Shown here piece after piece: positions 15,273 through 22,325 of a stretch of 24,989 bases of DNA. Source of the DNA: an uncultured Clostridia bacterium. Its GTDB lineage: Bacteria; Bacillota; Clostridia; TANB77; CAG-508. The position numbers and the translations under genes are program-made. Under the pieces are notes generated by a model. The model was not told the origin of the DNA. It worked only from the letters and a program-made list of their open reading frames with translations, and made no database searches. The stretch covers positions 1 to 24,989 of the forward strand of contig CAKPHJ010000018.1 in assembly GCA_934157205.1 (NCBI GenBank), written 5' to 3'. Every line of letters starts with the position of its first letter. Position 1 is the first letter of the stretch.

Positions 15273-15300
15273 ATTATATACTAATTTCAATTTTTTTCAA
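15273..15300 (-). promoter_or_regulatory. Sigma-A-type promoter for accD-accA-fabI
   Basis: On the minus strand TTGAAA (15300-15295) is 16 bp from a perfect TATAAT (15278-15273). AGGAGG follows about 25 nt downstream, ahead of the accD start at 15235. I see no recognisable FapR or FabT palindrome. Confidence 0.55.
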
Positions 15301-15349
15301 TTAGAATAAGTGGTCGTTTGTTATATTACCATTTGCATATTATCATAAT

Positions 15350-15387
15350 CAATATATTTCTATTATAGGAATTTTCCTATTATAGAA
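15350..15387 (+). repeat. Hairpin repeat, copy 2 (upstream of the DUF4912 gene)
   Basis: TTCTAT-TA-TAGGAA (15358-15371) folds back on TTCCTA-TT-ATAGAA (15374-15387). The 22 bases at 15350-15371 match 5316-5337 in the crp leader exactly. Here the element lies upstream of the -35, between two divergent genes. Confidence 0.5.
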
Positions 15388-15424
15388 AATAAAATAAAAT
15401 TCCTTGCATATTTCATAAAAATAC

Positions 15425-15451
15425 TTGAATTTATTTAATATTTAGTATAAT
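15425..15451 (+). promoter_or_regulatory. Promoter for the DUF4912-GH57 pair
   Basis: A perfect TATAAT (15446-15451) has TTGAAT (15425-15430) upstream with a short 15 bp spacer. GGAGG (15481-15485) precedes the ATG at 15493. Confidence 0.5.
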
Positions 15452-15492
15452 ATAAATAAGAAATTAAGAGATAATACATAGGAGGATTTATA

Positions 15493-16500
15493 ATGCCAAG
15501 AAAAACTAAAGAACTATCAGAATCAGAAAACAAAAACAAAAAAGAAAAGGAATCAAGCAAAGCTACAAAAACAGCTAAAACGACAAAAAAAGCTGTAGCA
15601 AAAACTACTAAAAAAGATGAAACTAAAACAAAAAGTACCAAATCTAGAGCTTCAAAAACAAAATCAACTGAAACTTCAAAAAGTTCAAAAAATGCTAAAA
15701 CTTCAAAGGCTACTAAAACAACTAAAAAAGTTGCAACTAAAAAAAGCTCAGAGCCAAAAGCTAAAAAAGAAAAAACTGTTAAATCAAACAAAAAAGGTTT
15801 AACTAAAAAAATTAATAAAAAAAGAAAAATAAATTCTTATAAAACATTCAAACTACCAAAAAAGAAAAAAGTAGAAGTTGTAGAATATTACGATTTACCA
15901 TATAGATATAATCAAACTGTAGTAAAAGTTTTAGCCCAAACACCTAATAACTTATTTATTTATTGGGACATATCTGACCAAGACAGAAAAAACTTTGAAA
16001 ATCAATACGGAGAAAATTTCTTTGAAACAACAAAACCTATTTTAATAGTCCACAATGATACTTTAGGTTATAGCTTTGAAGTTCAAATAAATGACTTCGC
16101 AAACAGCTGGTATTTACATGTTAATGACGCTAAATGTAAATATCGTATTGAATTAGGTAGACGTCCTTATACCAAAACAGAAAAAATAAATACAGACTAT
16201 ATTTATGTATCAATGTCAAATAATATTGAATCACCAAATGATCATATTTTATTTGAAAAAGCCAAAAGAAATGTAACTTTTAGAAATATAAAAAATGGAA
16301 CTGAAACACAAAAAGATATATCTTCATTAGCAATCTTCAAAAAATTTGCAAACTTATATAATATTCAAAATATTGATAATTTATACAAATTACTATATGC
16401 AAGTGAAAATATCGAAAAACTATATAACCTATCTAACCCATCATCTGGTAATCCTTCTTCTTATAGCAATCTTCCATCTTCAAATTTTAAAAATTACTAA
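15493..16500 (+). CDS. DUF4912-domain protein with a lysine-rich N-terminal tail
   Basis: A 335-residue protein in two parts. Residues 1 to about 130 are low-complexity, dominated by Lys, Thr, Ser and Ala in short imperfect repeats (KTTKK, SKTKST), resembling histone-H1-like tails. Residues about 130 to 260 form the DUF4912 domain (YDLPYRYNQTVVKVLAQTP, LFIYWDIS). Homologues of this domain are often found next to GH57 alpha-glucan enzymes in Clostridia, as here, and a carbohydrate-binding, glycogen-associated role is a reasonable inference but not shown. The C-terminus is Ser/Asn/Pro-rich. The tail could bind nucleic acid or other polyanions. It starts 12 nt after GGAGG and is transcribed with the GH57 gene 43 nt downstream. 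Confidence 0.75.
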   Translation: MPRKTKELSESENKNKKEKESSKATKTAKTTKKAVAKTTKKDETKTKSTKSRASKTKSTETSKSSKNAKTSKATKTTKKVATKKSSEPKAKKEKTVKSNKKGLTKKINKKRKINSYKTFKLPKKKKVEVVEYYDLPYRYNQTVVKVLAQTPNNLFIYWDISDQDRKNFENQYGENFFETTKPILIVHNDTLGYSFEVQINDFANSWYLHVNDAKCKYRIELGRRPYTKTEKINTDYIYVSMSNNIESPNDHILFEKAKRNVTFRNIKNGTETQKDISSLAIFKKFANLYNIQNIDNLYKLLYASENIEKLYNLSNPSSGNPSSYSNLPSSNFKNY

Positions 16501-16543
16501 TATATAAATATAAAAATATGAACAAAAACAAAGGAGAATCAAT

Positions 16544-18130
16544 ATGCAACAAAAAAAAGGCTATGTAAGTTTTGTATTACATGCACATTTACCATTTATA
16601 CATCATCCTGAAAGTGATGACTATCTTGAAGAATCATGGTTATATGAAGCAATATCTGAAACATATATACCATTATTAACAAACTTTCAAAAACTAGTAG
16701 ATGAAGGTGTAAACTTTAGAATAACAATGTCTATGACACCTCCTCTACTTTCTATGTTAGACAATAAATTACTACAACAAAAATATATAAAATATTTAAA
16801 AAAATTAATTGAACTATCAGAAAAAGAAATAAAAAGAACTGCTGGAGATGCTAGACTTAATAAACTATCTCATTATTACTATGAAAGATATTCAAACGAT
16901 TTACACTTATTTAAAAATGTATATAAATGTAACCTAATTCAAGCATTTAAACATTTTCAAGACATAGGAGTTTTAGAAATAATAACATGTGGAGCAACAC
17001 ATGGATATTTCCCTATTTTATATGTAAATGAAAAAACTGTTAAAGCTCAAATTGCAGTTGGAGTTCAAACATATGAAAGATATTTTGGCAGAAAACCTCG
17101 TGGAATTTGGCTTCCAGAATGTGGTTATGTTCCAGAAGCTGATAAATATTTAAAAGAATTTGGAATAGAATATATAATTACAGAATCACATGGAATTTTA
17201 TACGCAGATCCTACTCCAATTTATGGTACATATGCTCCAATAGTTTCACCAGAAGGTGTTGTTGCATTTGGTCGTGATATAGAATCATCTAGACAAGTAT
17301 GGAGCTCTATAAATGGATATCCAGGTGATTATAATTACAGAGAATTTTACCGTGATATTGGCTATGAAGCAGACTATGAATACATAAAACCATATATAGC
17401 CCACAATGGAGTTAGAGTTCATACAGGTATTAAATATTATAGAATTACTGGAAAAAGTGATTTTAAAGATTATTACAATATTCAATGGGCAAAAGATTCT
17501 GCAGAAAGACAAGCAGGACACTTTTTAGATAGCAGAACAACACAAATAAATAATTTATCACAATATATGGATACTCCTCCTATCATTTTATGTCCTTATG
17601 ATGCCGAATTATACGGTCATTGGTGGTATGAAGGTCCTTATTGGCTATATATTTTATTTAAAAAAATATATTACGACGATTGTAATTTTGAACTAATAAC
17701 ACCTTCAGAATATATTGATAAATACCCTAACATTCAAGTTGCCTCTCCTTGTCGTTCAAGCTGGGGTGCTAATGGTTATAGCGAAGTATGGCTTAATCCT
17801 ACAAATGACTATGCACATAGACACTTACATGTTGCTGGTGACAGAATGTGCGAACTTGCTCATCTTTACCCTAATGAAACTGGACTTAAAAAAGAAGCCT
17901 TAAATCAATGTGCAAGAGAATTATTATTAGCTCAAAGTAGTGACTGGTTGTTTATTATTACAAATGGTACAATGGTTGATTATGCTAAAAAAAGAATAAA
18001 AGATCATATAGGCAGATTTACCAAATTGTATAACCAAATTAAAAATGACAAAATTGATAAAGCATTTTTAAAAGATATACAAGAAAAAGATTGTGTATTT
18101 CCAGATATTAATTATATGCTATATTATTAA
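16544..18130 (+). CDS. GH57 1,4-alpha-glucan branching enzyme (DUF1957 family)
   Basis: The 528-residue enzyme is expected to cut alpha-1,4 glucan chains and re-attach them as alpha-1,6 branches in glycogen. GH57 conserved region 1 is HAHLPF (13-18). Region 3 is GIWLPECGY with the nucleophile Glu192. Region 4 is CPYDAELYGHWWYEGP with the acid/base Asp353. A C-terminal helical domain follows (about 420-528, with SDWLFIITNGTMVDYAKKR), as in the branching-enzyme subgroup. An amylase-type activity cannot be excluded from sequence alone. It is preceded by AAAGGAG and is in an operon with the DUF4912 gene. A strong terminator follows immediately. Confidence 0.9.
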   Translation: MQQKKGYVSFVLHAHLPFIHHPESDDYLEESWLYEAISETYIPLLTNFQKLVDEGVNFRITMSMTPPLLSMLDNKLLQQKYIKYLKKLIELSEKEIKRTAGDARLNKLSHYYYERYSNDLHLFKNVYKCNLIQAFKHFQDIGVLEIITCGATHGYFPILYVNEKTVKAQIAVGVQTYERYFGRKPRGIWLPECGYVPEADKYLKEFGIEYIITESHGILYADPTPIYGTYAPIVSPEGVVAFGRDIESSRQVWSSINGYPGDYNYREFYRDIGYEADYEYIKPYIAHNGVRVHTGIKYYRITGKSDFKDYYNIQWAKDSAERQAGHFLDSRTTQINNLSQYMDTPPIILCPYDAELYGHWWYEGPYWLYILFKKIYYDDCNFELITPSEYIDKYPNIQVASPCRSSWGANGYSEVWLNPTNDYAHRHLHVAGDRMCELAHLYPNETGLKKEALNQCARELLLAQSSDWLFIITNGTMVDYAKKRIKDHIGRFTKLYNQIKNDKIDKAFLKDIQEKDCVFPDINYMLYY

Positions 18131-18133
18131 ATT

Positions 18134-18166
18134 AAAGAAATTTGCTTTGCAAATTTCTTTTTTTAT
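18134..18166 (+). terminator. Intrinsic terminator after the GH57 gene
   Basis: AAAGAAATTTGC (18134-18145) pairs perfectly with GCAAATTTCTTT (18149-18160) around TTT, and a T run follows. Confidence 0.85.
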
Positions 18167-18189
18167 ATACTAGAAAATAACAACATTCT

Positions 18190-18240
18190 AAATTGATAGT
18201 TATAAAATAATGGCTTTTATTTTATAACTATCAATTTTTT
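18190..18240. terminator. Long perfect hairpin between the GH57 and ytxC-like genes
   Basis: The 21 bases at 18190-18210 pair without mismatch with 18217-18237 around a 6-base loop, followed by more Ts. It looks like a second terminator. A 21 bp perfect stem is longer than needed for that, so a relic of an inserted element is also possible. Confidence 0.6.
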
Positions 18241-18260
18241 TCAAGAAAATAAGGACAACT

Positions 18261-18290
18261 TTCAAATATTCAATTTAAACATATTATAAT
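18261..18290 (+). promoter_or_regulatory. Likely promoter for the ytxC-like gene
   Basis: A perfect TATAAT (18285-18290) has TTCAAA (18261-18266) 18 bp upstream. The -35 is weak. AAAGGAG (18332-18338) lies ahead of the ATG at 18352. Confidence 0.4.
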
Positions 18291-18351
18291 GTATAAGTTT
18301 CAAAATTTTAGTAGATACTATTTTTATTAGAAAGGAGATTCTAAAAATATT

Positions 18352-19203
18352 ATGAAATCAATATGTATAAAAACCAATGATCCTAATAAATTGAACTATC
18401 TGCTAAATGAGTTAAAAAACTGTAATTTAAAAAATATATGCTTTTCTGAAAATAAATTTAAAAATTACAACAATATAATTATTCATTATTTTGGTAATAA
18501 TATTGAAGAATTTTTTTCTAAATTGACTGATATTTTATGTTTTTTAATTATTGACATCGAAGAAGAAAATATTTTAGAACAATTAATTTTACAAAATTAT
18601 TTTTATTTTGATTCCAAAGAAAAAGAAAAAATTTTATCTATTTGTTATGATATTATAGCTGACAATTTTCCAAATGATTTTGAAAAAAAATATAATATTT
18701 TGCATAAACATATATATGATTTTGTCTGTAACAATAAATATATTATACTTTCTGGTTTTATTTTATTTAGACTAAAAGAATATTATAAATTTTTAGATAG
18801 TATTTTAAATCAAGCAGTTAATCATTTTATAATAGAAAAAGAATACTCTGAATTTATATCTTTATTAAAAATTTACATTTCTTCACAGCCTTCCACATAC
18901 GAGGTAGTTCATTTAATATATTCTTCTAAAAAATCTATTTTATTAGATGAAAATAAAAACCTTATAGTTGCATCAGATGAACTTATTAATGCTAAATATT
19001 TAAGTGATATTTCTTTTTCTTCTAATGATTACACACTAAATACATTATTAAATATAATACCTAAAAAAATATTTGTACATCTAACAGATTGCATTTCAGA
19101 TGATTTTATTAATACAATTCAGTTAATATTTGAAAATAGAGTTTATATATGTTCAGATTGTGATATTTGCAATTCTAAATATGAAAAAACTAATAAAAAC
19201 TAA
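18352..19203 (+). CDS. ytxC: YtxC-like sporulation protein
   Basis: A 283-residue soluble protein very rich in Ile, Asn, Lys and Tyr. It has the segment FILFRLKEYYKFLDSILNQA (about 140-159) followed by an MEKEYxEFIxLLK-like stretch (IEKEYSEFISLLK), which I recognise as the core of the YtxC family, found in endospore formers and annotated as a putative sporulation protein of unknown mechanism. Later parts are poorly conserved in that family. A cluster CSDCDIC near the C-terminus (residues about 268-274) could bind metal. No signal peptide or membrane span is obvious. It stands alone between terminators, convergent with the next gene. Identification rests on that core segment, so it is moderate. 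Confidence 0.6.
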   Translation: MKSICIKTNDPNKLNYLLNELKNCNLKNICFSENKFKNYNNIIIHYFGNNIEEFFSKLTDILCFLIIDIEEENILEQLILQNYFYFDSKEKEKILSICYDIIADNFPNDFEKKYNILHKHIYDFVCNNKYIILSGFILFRLKEYYKFLDSILNQAVNHFIIEKEYSEFISLLKIYISSQPSTYEVVHLIYSSKKSILLDENKNLIVASDELINAKYLSDISFSSNDYTLNTLLNIIPKKIFVHLTDCISDDFINTIQLIFENRVYICSDCDICNSKYEKTNKN

Positions 19204-19212
19204 AAAAATATA

Positions 19213-19257
19213 GGGAGTACTGTACCAATAAATATTTATTGGAAGTACTCCTCTTTT
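19213..19257. terminator. Bidirectional terminator between convergent genes
   Basis: GGAGTACT (19214-19221) pairs with AGTACTCC (19244-19251). Inside it is an 18 bp palindrome (19225-19242, CCAATAAA to TTTATTGG). T runs follow on both strands, serving the ytxC-like gene (+) and the membrane protein gene (-). Confidence 0.8.
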
Positions 19258-19260
19258 ATT

Positions 19261-19923
19261 TTATTCATCACTACTTGAATTTAAATCATTTAATGCATCT
19301 TGTAGTCCTGGTAATAAAGCATATATAGCTGATTCGCTATCATCAATATTCCATTTTCCATCTGACTTTTTCATTTTTATTGTTTGTTCTGTTGTAGCTG
19401 TTCCGTTGCTTTCATCTTTTAGTTCTTCAATTAAAAGATTTATTAATTCATCTTCTGAAAAATCTTCACTGCTTAAAGCTGCTTTTATAACTTTTTGAGT
19501 ATAATTTGATATTATTTTCTTAAAGTCTTTGTTTGTAATTTCTAATGTAACATTTGCAGTATCTTCATTTATTTGTTCATCTTTTATGTTCCACTCTAAT
19601 TTTTCGAATAATAATTTTTGATTTTCTTTATTTGAAGCTTCTCCATTTAATAAACTTGAATCTTCTATTAATTCTTGGTAATTTTCGATTTTGTCATAAT
19701 CTCCCTTTTTTAGTTCTGTTAATATTAGATCTAATGTTTCTTTTGGAGTATTATTGATTTTAGTTAATACTTTGCATGCTAAAACAGCTATAACTGCTAT
19801 AAGTATAATTGCAATTATTATAGTTATTAATTTTACTCCACCTGTTTTTTTACCTTTTTTAGTTTCTTTCACATTATTTTGTACTTTTGTTTTTTTAAAT
19901 TGTTCATTATTTGTTTCGTCCAT
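19261..19923 (-). CDS. Membrane-anchored protein with an extracytoplasmic domain, function unknown
   Basis: A 220-residue protein. Residues 1-29 are charged and Lys-rich, and residues about 30-53 are one hydrophobic span (LITIIIAIILIAVIAVLAC). The remaining 165 residues are acidic and would lie outside the cell. AVLAC resembles a lipobox, but the long basic N-terminus fits an ordinary transmembrane anchor better. The external part, with TPKETLDLILTELKKGDYDKI near its start and KKSDGKWNID near its end, resembles NTF2-like DUF4878/DUF5105 domains of Firmicutes surface proteins. I cannot assign a role. GGGGGAG precedes ATG 19923. It is transcribed alone. Confidence 0.7.
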   Translation of the reverse strand: MDETNNEQFKKTKVQNNVKETKKGKKTGGVKLITIIIAIILIAVIAVLACKVLTKINNTPKETLDLILTELKKGDYDKIENYQELIEDSSLLNGEASNKENQKLLFEKLEWNIKDEQINEDTANVTLEITNKDFKKIISNYTQKVIKAALSSEDFSEDELINLLIEELKDESNGTATTEQTIKMKKSDGKWNIDDSESAIYALLPGLQDALNDLNSSSDE

Positions 19924-19960
19924 TGTAACTCCCCCTTTTTTTATCTTAATTATGATTTAA

Positions 19961-19989
19961 ATTATATATTAAATATAAAAAAAAAGCAA
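19961..19989 (-). promoter_or_regulatory. Promoter for the membrane-anchored protein gene
   Basis: On the minus strand TTGCTT (19989-19984) is 17 bp from a perfect TATAAT (19966-19961). Confidence 0.5.
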
Positions 19990-20012
19990 CCATTTATAAG
20001 AATTAATATATT

Positions 20013-20069
20013 AAAACATTGAAATATAATTTTTAAATATCAATGACGAATGTTAGTGGAGAAAAATTT
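20013..20069 (+). repeat. Partial copy of the crp/hisS inverted-repeat element
   Basis: The 57 bases align with 6132-6187 with a few changes. The best block is CAATGACGAATGT (20041-20053, and 6160-6172). The first part also matches the reverse complement of the right arm at 6291-6316. Beyond 20069 the two sequences diverge. The rest of the 342-base gene-free stretch (19924-20265) holds the promoter of the upstream gene, unassigned sequence, and AAAGGA ahead of the MYG1 gene. Confidence 0.5.
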
Positions 20070-20265
20070 GACTTTTGAGGGATATTATGTTACCATATAG
20101 TTATGATTGGGTAATTGCCTAAGTAGTACATTGAAAACTGCAAAAGAATTATTTGGAAAAACTGATTAAGTGAAATGATATACCCCAAAAGTTATTGTTC
20201 CAAATACAATAATTCATTTGCTACAAACAAGTCCTCACTGGAGATGAGGCAGAAAGGATTTTATT

Positions 20266-21186
20266 ATGATGAACATCAGCATCGTTGGGAAAAATGCAAT
20301 CGACAAGGCTAACGCCATGACACATTCTGGCGTTTTACACGCCGATGAAGTATTGGCTACTGTTTTGCTTGGTAAAATCATGTCAGATGTCAGACTCGCA
20401 AGAGTTTCACGAGTTCCGGAAAATGTATCTGAAAATGTCATTGTTTATGACATTGGAAACGGTCCATTTAATCACCATCAGAGGGGATTCAATGAGTCCC
20501 GCGAGAACGGCCTCAAATACTCTTCTTTTGGACTGCTGTGGAAGCAGTTTGGAATGGAATTGCTTTCTGGTGAACAGAACGCTGAATTGATTTTCAATAT
20601 GTTTGATACAACATTTGTATCGGGCATTGATGCCGTAGATAACGGTCAAATTGAGCATTCTGATATACTGGTTCCTAGCGTATCCAGTGCGATTTCTGCT
20701 TTTAATCCCAACTGGGATGAAGAACTAAATTCAGATAATTGCTTTATTAGAGCTGTTCAATTTGCCGAAATCATTTTCGATAACGCTCTGAATAGCGTGA
20801 TTTCGAAGGTTAAAGCAAAAAACGAAGTGGAGAAATCCATTGAGAATGCCTCTAATGGCATTATGTTTTTGGAAACGTTCATGCCTTGGAAAGAATACCT
20901 TTTCAAGAGTGACAACCCAAAAGCAAACAACATCCTGTATGTAGTGTATCCTTCCAACAGGGAAGGTTACAATGTCAATGCTGTTCCAGAATCACTGGGA
21001 AGCTTCAATCAGAGAAAGCCCTTACCAGGCAATTGGGCCGGACTTACGGACGATAAGCTTTCCGTGGAATCTGGAGTAAAAACAGCAACCTTCTGCCACC
21101 CTGGAAGATTCATTTGCGGAGCAAAGACGCTTGCTGATGCATTGAAAATGGCCCAAAAGGCTGTCGAGAATCTTGAGAAGGACTAA
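20266..21186 (+). CDS. MYG1-family protein (UPF0160, DHH-like phosphoesterase)
   Basis: A 306-residue MYG1-family protein. These proteins are related to DHH phosphoesterases; the eukaryotic member is reported to be a 3'-5' RNA exonuclease, while bacterial members are uncharacterised as far as I know. The signature THSGVLHADEV (19-29) supplies metal ligands His25 and Asp27. NHHQRGFNESRENGLKYSSFGLLW and, near the C-terminus, FCHPGRFICGAKT are further family blocks. Base composition and codon choice are clearly richer in G and C than every neighbour, which points to transfer from another genome. It contains no in-frame CGG. AAAGGA precedes two consecutive ATGs, and the first is used. A strong terminator follows at once, making a self-contained cassette between the membrane protein gene and gpr. 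Confidence 0.88.
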   Translation: MMNISIVGKNAIDKANAMTHSGVLHADEVLATVLLGKIMSDVRLARVSRVPENVSENVIVYDIGNGPFNHHQRGFNESRENGLKYSSFGLLWKQFGMELLSGEQNAELIFNMFDTTFVSGIDAVDNGQIEHSDILVPSVSSAISAFNPNWDEELNSDNCFIRAVQFAEIIFDNALNSVISKVKAKNEVEKSIENASNGIMFLETFMPWKEYLFKSDNPKANNILYVVYPSNREGYNVNAVPESLGSFNQRKPLPGNWAGLTDDKLSVESGVKTATFCHPGRFICGAKTLADALKMAQKAVENLEKD

Positions 21187-21193
21187 CTCCATT

Positions 21194-21226
21194 AAGGCGA
21201 GAATTGTATTACAGTTCTCGCCTTTT
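21194..21226 (+). terminator. Intrinsic terminator of the MYG1-family gene
   Basis: AAGGCGAGAA (21194-21203) pairs perfectly with TTCTCGCCTT (21215-21224) around an 11-base loop and ends in TTTT. Its GC content matches the gene rather than the surroundings, so it probably arrived with it. Confidence 0.85.
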
Positions 21227-21301
21227 GGCGTTATTGTTATTATAGTTATTATAAATGTAAGTAAATTAAGAAAACTTTAAAATATAATTTTTCGTAGTTA
21301 G

Positions 21302-22240
21302 CTATTCTTGTATAGCAAAATTAATCCCTCTTGCAACAATATCTTTCATACTTTCAATTAAATCATCTATTTCTTTTGGAGTAACAATCAAATTATAATC
21401 TTTTGGAACAAGAACCTCTTTTATTTCTTCATAATTGTCATCTTCTTTTAATTTATTTAAATATTTATTTGATTCAGCATTATCTTGCAATTTTTCGATA
21501 AAAATATCTAAACAATCATTTACCAAAACTGCTGTTTCTACAACTGTTGGAATACCTATTGCAATAACAGGAATTCCTATTGTATTTACACTAATTTCGC
21601 TTCTAGTATTCCCCACTCCAGCTCCTGGTACAATTCCAGTATCTGAAATTTGAATTGTACTACTTATTCTTTCTATACTTCTCGAAGCAAGAGCATCTAT
21701 TACAATCACTAATTTAGGTTTTATATTATCAACAACACCTTTTAAAATTTCCACTGTTTCAATACCTGTTGTTCCAAGAACTCCAGGAGATATTGCACTT
21801 ACCATTCTTGTGTTTTTTTCTACATATTGTGGCAAGTAATTTATTATATGTCTAGTTACATCAATTTCATTTATTACTTTTGGACCTAAACTGTCTGGAG
21901 TTACATATAAATTTCCTAAACCAACCACTAATATTTCACTGCTTCTGTCTATATGTTCATTTATTATTTTTTTTAATTCATTTGAAAGTATTTTCGAAGC
22001 TGTTTCTATTTCATCATCTTGTGCTATTTTTAATTTTTTTATATCAATTGTTATATAATTACCTATTGGTTTTCCTATAGCTTGTTGTCCTTCGGCATTT
22101 GTTATTTTTACCCTTTCTACTTTTATATTTTTATTTATTTCTTCACTTTTTGCTTCTATACCATTTATTTCTTCTAAATTATTAGCTTTTTGATAAATAT
22201 CTTTTCTTTCTAAAGCTAAGTCTGTTCTAAAATTTAACAT
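21302..22240 (-). CDS. gpr: Germination protease GPR (spore endopeptidase)
   Basis: GPR is made as a zymogen in the forespore and degrades the DNA-protecting small acid-soluble spore proteins at germination. The 312-residue protein begins MLNFRTDLALE, in which the (R)TDLA segment resembles both the zymogen cleavage site and the substrate site. Conserved stretches are EILVVGLGNLYVTPDSLGPKV, ISPGVLGTTGIET, VIVIDALASRS, and PGAGVGNTRSEIS. It is slightly shorter than the B. subtilis protein. GGAGG (22251-22247) lies 6 nt before ATG 22240. The gene stands between uvrA (upstream, same strand) and the MYG1 cassette (convergent), and appears to have a forespore-type promoter inside a hairpin. Its presence indicates an endospore former. 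Confidence 0.93.
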   Translation of the reverse strand: MLNFRTDLALERKDIYQKANNLEEINGIEAKSEEINKNIKVERVKITNAEGQQAIGKPIGNYITIDIKKLKIAQDDEIETASKILSNELKKIINEHIDRSSEILVVGLGNLYVTPDSLGPKVINEIDVTRHIINYLPQYVEKNTRMVSAISPGVLGTTGIETVEILKGVVDNIKPKLVIVIDALASRSIERISSTIQISDTGIVPGAGVGNTRSEISVNTIGIPVIAIGIPTVVETAVLVNDCLDIFIEKLQDNAESNKYLNKLKEDDNYEEIKEVLVPKDYNLIVTPKEIDDLIESMKDIVARGINFAIQE

Positions 22241-22241
22241 A

Positions 22242-22276
22242 AAAAACCTCCATAATATGCTTTTATTATGAGGTTT
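22242..22276 (-). terminator. Hairpin with T run between uvrA and gpr, containing the gpr ribosome-binding site
   Basis: On the minus strand AAAAACCTCATAATA pairs with TATTATGGAGGTTTTT with one bulged G and a short loop. Transcripts coming from uvrA would fold this, ending transcription or hiding GGAGG. The T run is followed directly by the gpr ATG. Confidence 0.7.
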
Positions 22277-22293
22277 TTTTTATTTTTTTATAC
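22264..22293 (-). promoter_or_regulatory. Candidate sigma-G (forespore) promoter of gpr
   Basis: On the minus strand CATAATA (22270-22264) matches the sigma-G -10 consensus, and GTATA (22293-22289) lies 18 bp upstream as a -35. Transcription would start inside the hairpin, past most of its 5' arm, leaving a short leader with an open GGAGG. Confidence 0.45.
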
Positions 22294-22325
22294 TAATACT
22301 TTTAAATTTTATATTTTCTTATTTT

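Noticed and set aside
20120..20150. Fragment of an rRNA-operon spacer (ACATTGAAAACTGCAAAAG resembles sequence common after 16S genes)
   Set aside because: The match is short and no rRNA or tRNA sequence lies nearby, so it is not supported as a feature.
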